A DNA stretch of 32,266 bases. Origin: JARRQB01 sp965368585. Its GTDB lineage: Bacteria > Pseudomonadota > Gammaproteobacteria > Chromatiales > Chromatiaceae. The notes below the pieces were generated by a model. It saw only the letters and a list, made by a program, of their open reading frames with translations. It was not told the origin of the DNA and searched no databases. The stretch covers positions 1-32,266 of the forward strand of contig CBDUNM010000043.1 in assembly GCA_965368585.1 (NCBI GenBank), written 5' to 3'. A program made the position numbers and the translations under genes. Below are positions 23,103 to 30,840 of the stretch, piece after piece (within the stretch, counting starts at the first letter, position 1; every line of letters starts with the position of its first letter).

Positions 23103-24031
23103 TACTCGATGCTGACGTTCACCGCGTCGGATACCACGTGATAGTGATCGCCGACGTGATCGAATACCGCGACTGCCAGGCGAGTATCGGTCCCCGGCAC
23201 GAAGACGGTATCGGTATCGCCATGTCCGGTATCGAGCTTGCGCTCGAATTCAACGACCCACTCGCCATCGGACCATTTCCCTTTAGCGGCGACGTCGACG
23301 GCATCAGCGTGGTCGGGCCGCTTGGGCAGGTACTTGGGCAGCGCGTCGCCCTGATAGACGAACGGATCGATGTTTTTCGTTGTATAAGGTGACGGCCCGT
23401 CGCCGGGGCGGGATAGGTAAACGGTCTCCCCGCCGGCGGTCAGGTGAGCAGCTGCCTTGCCCGTCGGCTTGTCCTTGGATACGAGGTGCCGTTTGTCGTG
23501 CGCCAGACCGATCGGATTGGTCCGTGCGGCCTTCCAGTGCCAAACATCGACGCTCATCGTGTCGCCACTGAGTTTATTAGGCGAGAATGTCCCGCTGATC
23601 GGAAACATCAGCGCGATCCGGTCTTCACGCTCCTTCCCCGTCATGTACTCGCCGGACTTTTTGTCCCCCTGCCACCGCCACGGTTTGTGCTGGTCGTCTT
23701 GACTGGAGTCGCGCCACTGCGCGCTGAAATAGACTCGGTCCTCGAACCGAACCGCTTTCAGACGGAGTTCGTTGACCGACGCGGGTTGGTCGGTTTGCCA
23801 CTTGCTGGCGTACTTCCCGGTCGCCTGCGAGCGGTTGGTCGTGACCACGGCCGCCGGCACCGTATACAGCGGTATCGCCAGCTCCGGCACGGCATCCCAG
23901 AGCGCTTCGAGCTTACCGTCGACGGCGGGGGCCGTGGCGACGGTCGTGACTTGCAACGTTTCGGCGGTGGCTGTCCCTGTGCACGACAGGATCGCGCTCA
24001 ACATAACGGTCGGAATCTGGTGCATATTCAT
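23102..24031 (-). CDS. Ethylbenzene dehydrogenase-related haem-binding protein (EB_dh-like), exported
   Basis: 309 residues. A Sec signal peptide ends near TATA|ET (about 23). The rest matches the EB_dh/cytochrome b-domain family (gamma subunit of ethylbenzene and dimethylsulfide dehydrogenases) by the N-terminal PAVDGKLEALWDAVPEL, VYFSAQWRDSSQ, EDRIALMFPISG (M142 a candidate haem ligand) and VDVWHWKAARTNPIGLAHD (161-179). No CxxCH, so any haem would be non-covalent b-type. Such subunits pass electrons from molybdenum enzymes to periplasmic cytochromes, but no molybdopterin catalytic subunit is next to it here. It is divergent from the pentahaem cytochrome operon and upstream of, and touching, the chemoreceptor gene. 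Confidence 0.8.
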   Translation of the reverse strand: MNMHQIPTVMLSAILSCTGTATAETLQVTTVATAPAVDGKLEALWDAVPELAIPLYTVPAAVVTTNRSQATGKYASKWQTDQPASVNELRLKAVRFEDRVYFSAQWRDSSQDDQHKPWRWQGDKKSGEYMTGKEREDRIALMFPISGTFSPNKLSGDTMSVDVWHWKAARTNPIGLAHDKRHLVSKDKPTGKAAAHLTAGGETVYLSRPGDGPSPYTTKNIDPFVYQGDALPKYLPKRPDHADAVDVAAKGKWSDGEWVVEFERKLDTGHGDTDTVFVPGTDTRLAVAVFDHVGDHYHVVSDAVNVSIE

Positions 24032-24369
24032 GACGGTTGGTTACCTCTACTTTATTCGTGAACCGGCGCCGGTCAGTGGGTCGGGTTGCAGGTAGGGAGA
24101 ATAACGGCATTCCGGATAGGGTCTTGAGCCTGTGTGATCGGGTACGGGTGGCCGAGTCGCGTCGCGCGACGCCGCTTAGCGGTATTTGATTAGCGTCAAG
24201 TTGGCCCCGCTTATTCCGGTTGAACGCAGCATTCGTGGGTGAAAGCGACCCAAAAATGGATTTTTGTTCTTTACCAGAATCGGAAAATTAGCGGATACTA
24301 ATAAGCTGGTGGATGTACGGCGCGCTGCGCGATCGAGTTCAGTCGAGAAATCCGGGTGAGGGCGGATCC
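24032..24369. other. 338-bp divergent control region of the cytochrome cluster
   Basis: No gene seen. It separates the haem-binding protein gene (minus) from the pentahaem cytochrome operon (plus). It contains an FNR-like box (24186-24199), a short GC palindrome GTCGCG-TCG-CGCGAC (24156-24170), and an AT-richer stretch (about 24250-24305) where plus-strand promoter elements are most likely, although no good -35/-10 pair stands out. Confidence 0.5.
24186..24199. promoter_or_regulatory. FNR/CRP-family-like binding site
   Basis: TTGAT-TAGC-GTCAA matches the FNR consensus TTGAT-N4-ATCAA at 9 of 10 positions. It lies between the divergent haem-protein gene and the cytochrome operon. A 9/10 match is expected about once by chance in a window this size, so position is the main argument. 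No -10 hexamer sits at the ideal class II distance on either strand. Confidence 0.4.
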
Positions 24370-27201
24370 ATGTCTGAGAATTCAATGAGTGACGGTAAAA
24401 ATATCCAGCGGTTGCCGGTGGTCAGCGTGGGCTTGCGCCGCCTGCTGACAGTAGTGTTTCTGTTGTTCGCACTGTTGGCCGTGAATTCGACCTACCTGGC
24501 GTCGATCACGCTGCTGGAGCACTTCACGGCGCAGACGCACCAGGACTATTTCTATCTCACCATGTTTCTCGCTCACCTCGTTCTGGGGCTGGCATTGGTC
24601 GTCCCGTTTCTGGTGTTTGGTCTCAGCCATCTGCGTCGTGCGATCCGCCGGCGCAACCGCAATGCGGTGAGGGCGGGCCTGGGGCTGTTCGCAGCGGGGT
24701 TGCTGCTGCTGTTGTCCGGCGTCCTGTTGACCCGCTTCGGGTTTTTTGAAATCAACGACCCCACCGTGCGCCAGGTCAGCTACTGGACCCACGTGATTGC
24801 GCCGTTGGTCGTCACCTGGCTGTTTGTCCTGCACCGCCTCGCCGGCAGCCGCATCAGTTGGCGAACGGGGGCGCGCTGGGCCGGCGTGGCGGCCGGTTTT
24901 GCCGGGGTGATGGTCGCGTGGCATGCGAGCGGCATGGGACTGGACAAGGTCGTCGCGGAACCCGCCTTTGTGACGACCATGATCCGCACGCCCGGCGGTC
25001 GAACCATGGCAGCCGAAGCGTTCATGACCGACGAGTTCTGCGCCGAGTGTCATACCGATATCGCCAAGGGCTGGGAGATGAGTTCGCACCGGCTCAGTTC
25101 GTTCAACAACCCGTTTTACAGTTTCAGCGTCCAGGAGACGCGCAAGGTTTCCATGGACAGCCGAGGCACCGTCGAAAAGTCCCAGTTCTGCGGCGGCTGT
25201 CATGACATTGTGCCGATGGTCAGCGGCAAGTTCGACGATCCCCAGTTCGACGTGGTGAACGATCCGACCGCGCACGCGGGACTAACCTGCACCAGTTGCC
25301 ATGCCATCACCGCGGTGAACAGCGTTCTGGGTAACGCGGATTTTACCATTGAGCCACCGGTGAGTTACCCGTTCGAGCGCAGCCCCAACAGTCTGTTGCA
25401 CGCAGTTGGCAAGCAACTGATCAAAGCCAAGCCGGCGTATCACAAAGCGGGGTTCTTAAAGCCGGCACACACTCAGGCCGAGTTTTGCGCGACCTGTCAC
25501 AAGGCGCACATGCCGGTCTCGGTCAACGACTACAAATGGCTGCGCGGACAGAACCACTACGACAGCTTCAAACAAAGTGGTGTGCCGGGCCACCGAGTCG
25601 ACAGTTTCTACTATCCGACGAAGGCGATCGAGAAGTGCGCGGCCTGTCATATGCCTCTGCAGCCGTCCGACGACCCGGCCGCGCGGGACTTCGACGGCAG
25701 CGGGGTGCGCTCGGTGCACAGCCATTTCTTTCCGGCCGCCAATACCGGGCTGGCGCACGCCGTGAAACTGCCCGAGGAGGCGATCGCGGCGCATCGGCGG
25801 ATGCTCGAAGGCGCAGTGCGGGTAGACATCTTCGGCGTACGCGAGGCGGGTGTGATCGACGGCGAACTGCACGCGCCGCTCGACAAGGTGCAAGCATTGC
25901 TGGAGCCGGGAAAGAAATACCTGGTCGAGGCAGTGGTGCGGAACCTCCGGGTTGGGCACCACCTGACCCAAGGCACCGCGGACTCGAACGAACTGTGGGT
26001 GGATATCAGTCTGAAGGCCGGCGACACGGTCATCGGGCGCAGCGGCGGCATGGATACGGACGGGCGCGTGGATCCCTGGTCCTTTTTCATCAACGCCTAT
26101 GTATTGACCAAGGACGGCGCGCGTCTGGACCGGCGTAACGGTCAGGATACCTTTGTCGCGTTGTACAACCATCAGATCCCGCCGGGCGCAGCGGCGGTCG
26201 TACATTATCTGGTGGAGATCCCGGCTGTCGTGAGCGGTCCGCTCAGTATCGAGGCCGCCGTCAAATACCGCAAGTTCGATACGACCTATCTGCAATACGT
26301 GCAAGGCGACGAATTCAAAGGCAACGATTTACCTGTCGTTACCCTGGCGTCCGACGTGGTGCACCTCGGCGACGGTGTGCAGGCAACTGCCAAGACCAAG
26401 CCCGACGAATGGGAGCGTTGGAACGACTACGGTATCGGTTTGCTCCTGGCAGGTGAGGCCAAGCAAAGCGCGCTGCGCCAGGCGGAACTGGCCTTCCAGC
26501 GCGTCGAGGCGCTAGGTCGACCGGACGGCCCGCTCAATCTAGCCCGCGTTTACCTCAAAGAGGGCCGCGTCGACGAGGCGGCCGCCGCGCTGCAGCGGGC
26601 AGCCGACCGGCATGCCCAGTTCCGGCCCTGGGCGCGTGCCTGGCTGACGGCGCTGGTGGATCGCGAGAACGGTCATCTGGACGGTGCCATCGACACCTTG
26701 CGTGCGTTGTTGGATACGCGTTTCGCCGCTGCGCGCGAGCGCGGCTTCGACTTCGGCAAAGACTATCGGGCCAGGGCCATGCTGGGGCGCGTGTTGTACG
26801 AGCGCGCCCGCTTGGAACGCGGCCAGCAACGCCGCGCCCGGCGCGACGATTTTCTGGAGCAGGCCCGTGACGAATTCGAGCGTGTCCTGACGCAGGACCC
26901 CGAATATCTGGCGGCGCATTTCAATCTGGCGCTGATCTACGCCGACCTGGGCGATGCCGAGCGGGCGGAGCGGCATCGCGCACGGCAACTCGAATATAGG
27001 CCCGACGATCATGCGATCGAACAGGCCGTGGCCGTGCACCGGCGGCGAAATCCAGCTGCCGACCATGCGGCGGAGCCGGTGGCCGTTTACGACCTGCAGC
27101 GATCGGGCGCTTACGAACTGCCCCTGCCGTCCGACGTGGCCGCGACGCGCGCACTGAAGGTAACCACCACCCCGGAGCACAGCAATGGCCAACAAGGTTA
27201 A
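24370..27201 (+). CDS. Membrane-anchored pentahaem cytochrome c with C-terminal TPR domain
   Basis: 943 residues from ATG 24370 (GAGGGCGGAT upstream); an in-frame ATG at 24313 adds 19 unlikely residues. Five TM helices (about 24-44, 62-84, 103-121, 138-157, 169-187) with arginine-rich loops after TM2 and TM4 give N-in topology and put the rest in the periplasm. Five CxxCH haem sites follow: C224AECH, C274GGCH, C307TSCH, C373ATCH and C423AACH. A beta-rich domain spans about 480-665, and TPR-like helices about 680-880. TM2 (H69, H87) and TM4 (H141, H155) carry histidines that could bind b haems. It resembles cytochrome c554-type multihaem proteins and is inferred to pass electrons from the quinone pool to periplasmic acceptors. 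The next gene overlaps it by 17 bp. Confidence 0.85.
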   Translation: MSENSMSDGKNIQRLPVVSVGLRRLLTVVFLLFALLAVNSTYLASITLLEHFTAQTHQDYFYLTMFLAHLVLGLALVVPFLVFGLSHLRRAIRRRNRNAVRAGLGLFAAGLLLLLSGVLLTRFGFFEINDPTVRQVSYWTHVIAPLVVTWLFVLHRLAGSRISWRTGARWAGVAAGFAGVMVAWHASGMGLDKVVAEPAFVTTMIRTPGGRTMAAEAFMTDEFCAECHTDIAKGWEMSSHRLSSFNNPFYSFSVQETRKVSMDSRGTVEKSQFCGGCHDIVPMVSGKFDDPQFDVVNDPTAHAGLTCTSCHAITAVNSVLGNADFTIEPPVSYPFERSPNSLLHAVGKQLIKAKPAYHKAGFLKPAHTQAEFCATCHKAHMPVSVNDYKWLRGQNHYDSFKQSGVPGHRVDSFYYPTKAIEKCAACHMPLQPSDDPAARDFDGSGVRSVHSHFFPAANTGLAHAVKLPEEAIAAHRRMLEGAVRVDIFGVREAGVIDGELHAPLDKVQALLEPGKKYLVEAVVRNLRVGHHLTQGTADSNELWVDISLKAGDTVIGRSGGMDTDGRVDPWSFFINAYVLTKDGARLDRRNGQDTFVALYNHQIPPGAAAVVHYLVEIPAVVSGPLSIEAAVKYRKFDTTYLQYVQGDEFKGNDLPVVTLASDVVHLGDGVQATAKTKPDEWERWNDYGIGLLLAGEAKQSALRQAELAFQRVEALGRPDGPLNLARVYLKEGRVDEAAAALQRAADRHAQFRPWARAWLTALVDRENGHLDGAIDTLRALLDTRFAAARERGFDFGKDYRARAMLGRVLYERARLERGQQRRARRDDFLEQARDEFERVLTQDPEYLAAHFNLALIYADLGDAERAERHRARQLEYRPDDHAIEQAVAVHRRRNPAADHAAEPVAVYDLQRSGAYELPLPSDVAATRALKVTTTPEHSNGQQG

Positions 27202-29002
27202 GGGCGACGACAAGATCGGTCGAGCATTTGCGGTTTCGGTAGCCGTAATCGGGGCGATCGTCCTGGGCGCCGCGTCGGTGTGGCTGCTCAATCGAGCGGC
27301 AGACGAGGCGGATACCGTGGCCGAGGCCGAGATCGCCGCTCCGGTGGTGGACGAGTCAGTTCCCGCCGCGCCGGAGGCCCGGCCTCCCGCCGTGCCGTTT
27401 ACCGATATCACCGCGGCGGCCGGCATCGAGTTCGTCCATGTCAACGGTGCCTATGGCGATAAACTGATCCCGGAGACCATGGGGAGCGGTCTCGCCTTTT
27501 TCGATTACGACAATGACGGCGACCCGGATCTCTACCTGGTGAATTCGACTTATTGGCCCGACAAGGCCGAGGGGCGCACGACCAGCGGCGCGCTGTATCG
27601 CAACGACGGTGGCGGGCGTTTTGCGGAGGTCACGCAGGCCGCCGGACTGGTCCGCAATCTCTACGGATTCGGGGTCGCGGTCGGCGACTACGACAACGAT
27701 GGCTGGACCGATCTCTACCTCTCCAATCTCGGTCGCAACGTGCTGCTCCACAATAACCAGGGGACATTTGAAGAGGTGACAGATCGGGCGGGAGTCGCGG
27801 GTAATCCGGAGGACTGGAGTACGGGCGCTGCTTTTTTGGACGTCGACAACGACGGCGACCTCGACCTGTTCGTCGCAAACTACGTGACCTGGTCGCGTGA
27901 GATCGATTTGGAAATCGGTTTCAGGCTGGCCGGGTTGGGCCGCTCGTACGGTGCCCCCAACCACCACCAGGGCGCAATGAATCGCTTGTACCGTAACGAC
28001 GGCGGGACCTTCACCGAGATCAGCCAGGCGTCGGGTATCGCTGTCACCAACCCGCAGGACGGACGTGCGGTGGGCAAGGCATTGGGTGTGTCGCCCGCCG
28101 ATCTGGACGGTGACGGCTGGTTGGACATCGTGGTCGCTAACGACACGACACGCAACTTTCTGTATCGCAATCTGGGCGCAGGCCGATTCGAGGAGATCGG
28201 CATATTGGAAGGTATCGCCTACGATCGCGAGGGCAAGGCCACCGGCGGCATGGGGATCGATATCGCGCATTTTCGCAACGACGGTGAAATCGGTATCGCG
28301 ATTGGTAATTTCGCCAACGAGATGAGTTCCCTGTTCGTCACCATGGACGGCCGGGGTCCCTTGGTCGATGAAGCCGTGCTCGAAGGCTTCGGTCCCGACT
28401 CGCGGCTGGCGCTGACCTTCGCGGTGTTGTTCATGGACGTCGATCTCGACGGTCGCCTGGACTTGCTGCAGGCGAACGGCCATCTCGAGAACGAAATCAA
28501 TCGGGTACACCCCAGCCAGACCTATGCGCAACCAGCGCAGCTGTTCTGGAACTGCGGCGATGCGTGCCCGCAACGCTTCGTGCTGCTCGAAACCACGGCC
28601 GACCTGCACCAGCCCATGGTGGCGCGCGGTGCGGCGTACGCAGATATCGACGCGGACGGGGACCTCGATATCGCGGTGGCGCAGAACGGGCGCCGCGCGG
28701 TCCTGCTCAGAAACGACCAGCAAACCGGTCACCACTGGCTGCAGGTCGAACTCGTGGGAACCGCCGCCAATCGCAGCGCCGTCGGTGCCGTGGTCGAACT
28801 CACGGCCGGTGGCGTGATGCAGCGACGCACCGTCAACCCCAGCCGCGGCTACCTGAGCCAGGTTGAGCTGCCATTGCTGTTCGGCCTGGGGCGAGCACAA
28901 GCGGTCGAGTCGTTGAAAGTCATCTGGCCGGGCGGATCCGAACAGTCGGTCGAGGTGCCGAAGGTCGATACCCGAATCGTCGTCCGGGAGGAGGCCTCAT
29001 GA
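27185..29002 (+). CDS. CRTAC1-type FG-GAP/VCBS repeat protein with ASPIC-UnbV domain
   Basis: 605 residues from ATG 27185 with GGAG 7 nt upstream. N-terminal signal anchor (about 13-35), an Ala/Pro/Glu-rich linker (36-70), then a beta-propeller-like array with six Ca-binding loops of type DxDxDGxxD at about 107, 168, 219, 306, 418 and 487. The ASPIC/UnbV domain lies at the C-terminus (about 529-592: NRSAVGAVVELTAGG, NPSRGYLSQVELPLLFGLG, VIWPGG). A Cys pair (C457, C461) may form a disulfide. These proteins are extracytoplasmic, calcium-dependent and of unknown molecular function in bacteria. Overlap with the cytochrome gene (17 bp) and with the next gene (ATGA) argues for a three-protein complex. 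Confidence 0.88.
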   Translation: MANKVKGDDKIGRAFAVSVAVIGAIVLGAASVWLLNRAADEADTVAEAEIAAPVVDESVPAAPEARPPAVPFTDITAAAGIEFVHVNGAYGDKLIPETMGSGLAFFDYDNDGDPDLYLVNSTYWPDKAEGRTTSGALYRNDGGGRFAEVTQAAGLVRNLYGFGVAVGDYDNDGWTDLYLSNLGRNVLLHNNQGTFEEVTDRAGVAGNPEDWSTGAAFLDVDNDGDLDLFVANYVTWSREIDLEIGFRLAGLGRSYGAPNHHQGAMNRLYRNDGGTFTEISQASGIAVTNPQDGRAVGKALGVSPADLDGDGWLDIVVANDTTRNFLYRNLGAGRFEEIGILEGIAYDREGKATGGMGIDIAHFRNDGEIGIAIGNFANEMSSLFVTMDGRGPLVDEAVLEGFGPDSRLALTFAVLFMDVDLDGRLDLLQANGHLENEINRVHPSQTYAQPAQLFWNCGDACPQRFVLLETTADLHQPMVARGAAYADIDADGDLDIAVAQNGRRAVLLRNDQQTGHHWLQVELVGTAANRSAVGAVVELTAGGVMQRRTVNPSRGYLSQVELPLLFGLGRAQAVESLKVIWPGGSEQSVEVPKVDTRIVVREEAS

Positions 29003-30768
29003 TGGCCGCCGCCCGACTCGACCGAGCGCCATCGCCGTGGATACCGACCGTGGGTATGCCGCTGCTCGCGCAACGCGTCCAGCGCCGGGTGTCGCTCCGG
29101 TGGGGCGTCGGTTTGGGGAAGTTATGCTTTGTCATTGCACTGGCGGCGGTGCTTGCACCGCGCACCACGTTGGCTGACCTCGTTGCGGAGCCACCCGCGG
29201 CGCTTGCTGACCGTGTCGTATCGATACCGCTGCAAAAACTCGAGGAACTGGAAGCCGGCGCGCGCGAGCGCATCCGTGAAACCCGGGTGGCACTCGATCG
29301 ACGGCTCGCGGACGCCGATCAGGACTCCACTGAACTCGCCGAGGCCTACGGCCGGTTGGGCGGTCTGTACGCGGCGTATCGCTTGAGTGCAGCCGCTGCG
29401 GGGGCATTTCGCAACGCGCGCGAACTCGACCCATCGAGTTTTCGTTGGGTGTATTACGCGGCCGATCTGGCGCTCGAATTCGGTGAGGCGGATGCTGCGT
29501 TGTCGCTGCTGGACAAGGCCAGGACGTTGGAAGCGGCTTACCCCCCGCTCGCGTTGCGGCGCGGCGAGACGCTACTGGCGCTGAATCGTCTCGACGAGGC
29601 GCAGTCCGAGTACCGTGCCGCCGCCCGCTTCGAGGCGCAACGCGCAGCCGCCTTGTACGGCCTGGCGCAGATTGATTTACTGCGACGCGACTGGTCGGGC
29701 GCGGTCGACAGGTTTTCGCAAGTGCTCTCGCTGCAACCACAGGCAGAGGCCGCCAACTATGGTTTGGGGACCGCTTTGGCACGGTTGGGGCGGCGCGACG
29801 AGGCCCGTGCATACTTGGTACAACGCGGTACCGTCAAACCGAGCTACCCCGACACCCTGATGGCGGAGCTGCGTTCGTTGCAACGCGGCGCACGCTATCA
29901 CTTCGAACAGGCAATGGCGGCGGTCAACCGTGGCGACGACGCGGTGGCCGTGCATGAGTTCGCGGCCGGCTTGGAGGAACAACCGGAAAACGCACGGGCG
30001 CGGACCTCGTATGCGCGCGCCCTGTGGATCGCCGGGGATCACGACGGTGGTTTGCGCGAGTTGCGACAAGCCGCATCCGATGGCCCGCAAGAAACCCTGC
30101 CGCGTTTTCTGCTGGCGGTGGTGCAGGACGCGGCGGGCGATGCGGAGGCGGCGGAGCGTTCGTACAAGGAGGTGCTGGCGTTGGACGACCAGCATCAGGG
30201 TGCACTGACGTATCTGGGCAGTCTCAAGCTGCGACAGGGTGACCCGGCGGCCGGTGCGGACTATCTCGACCGGGCCATCCAGGCGGGGGCCAATCTGTTT
30301 CCCGTCTATTTGCAGTACTGGGGTGCGCTGCGTGCGCAACATGCACCCCTCGAAACGCTTCAGGAAAAACTCGAAGCCTTTACTCAGCGATTTCCGGAGC
30401 CGCCGGTGTTTCGCTATCTGAAGGCGAAACTGCTGGTCGCGAACGGGGCAGGGGAGCAAGCGGTTGCGCTTGCCGAACAGCTCATGGAGAGCCAGCCGAT
30501 ACCCCCGCATGCGGAGTTGCTGGCGCTATGTCACGCGGGTGCCGGGAAGTGGTCCGAGGCCGTCGAGATTCAATCGAACCTGATCGCCATGGCGCGGCAG
30601 GCGGGTGCCGGGGAGGAACTGTTGGAGCGGTTGGAGCAAGCGGCGGCGCGGTACGGTGAACGCCGCCTGCCGGATCCCATCTGGCCCGCGCGAGACCCTA
30701 TGTTCGACCCTCCGCCGGTGGAACCCGGGGTGCCGATGAAGAACTATCCGGCGTCGCACCCTTACTGA
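28999..30768 (+). CDS. Exported TPR-repeat protein
   Basis: 589 residues. ATG 28999 overlaps the upstream stop as ATGA and follows GGAGGAGG (a second ATG is at 29002). After a long basic N-region, a hydrophobic segment (about 42-58, LCFVIALAAVLAP) ends near TTLA|DL, so it is probably exported or anchored. The rest is alpha-helical TPR repeats from about 110 to 540 (for example YGRLGGLYAAYRLSAAAAGA, ALYGLAQIDLLRRDWSGAV, YLGSLKLRQGDPAAGADYL). The C-terminus is proline-rich (PDPIWPARDPMFDPPPVEPG). No enzyme motif seen. It is likely a scaffold for the pentahaem cytochrome/CRTAC1 partners, which is inference from operon structure and from the TPR tail on the cytochrome itself. Confidence 0.85.
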   Translation: MMAAARLDRAPSPWIPTVGMPLLAQRVQRRVSLRWGVGLGKLCFVIALAAVLAPRTTLADLVAEPPAALADRVVSIPLQKLEELEAGARERIRETRVALDRRLADADQDSTELAEAYGRLGGLYAAYRLSAAAAGAFRNARELDPSSFRWVYYAADLALEFGEADAALSLLDKARTLEAAYPPLALRRGETLLALNRLDEAQSEYRAAARFEAQRAAALYGLAQIDLLRRDWSGAVDRFSQVLSLQPQAEAANYGLGTALARLGRRDEARAYLVQRGTVKPSYPDTLMAELRSLQRGARYHFEQAMAAVNRGDDAVAVHEFAAGLEEQPENARARTSYARALWIAGDHDGGLRELRQAASDGPQETLPRFLLAVVQDAAGDAEAAERSYKEVLALDDQHQGALTYLGSLKLRQGDPAAGADYLDRAIQAGANLFPVYLQYWGALRAQHAPLETLQEKLEAFTQRFPEPPVFRYLKAKLLVANGAGEQAVALAEQLMESQPIPPHAELLALCHAGAGKWSEAVEIQSNLIAMARQAGAGEELLERLEQAAARYGERRLPDPIWPARDPMFDPPPVEPGVPMKNYPASHPY

Positions 30769-30792
30769 ACTGAAGCAAGACGGTGGTTAGTG

Positions 30793-30814
30793 GCTAGTGT
30801 CGGGGTACACTAGC
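30793..30814. promoter_or_regulatory. Inverted repeat between the TPR gene and pyrC
   Basis: GCTAGTGT (30793-30800) and its exact complement ACACTAGC (30807-30814) with a 6-nt centre. It lies 25 bp after the TPR stop and 27 bp before the likely pyrC ATG. There is no T run, so an operator or leader hairpin for pyrC is as likely as a terminator. Confidence 0.5.
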
Positions 30815-30840
30815 GGTTGGGTTGATCGGTGTCAGTAGGC

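Noticed and set aside
24850..25205. Arg-rich plus-strand frame inside the cytochrome gene
   Set aside because: Out-of-frame shadow of the haem-binding region; high-GC coding DNA gives such frames routinely.
30793..30814. Inverted repeat after the TPR gene, considered as an intrinsic terminator
   Set aside because: Followed by GGTTGGGTTG with no T tract on either strand; kept only as a possible operator or leader hairpin.
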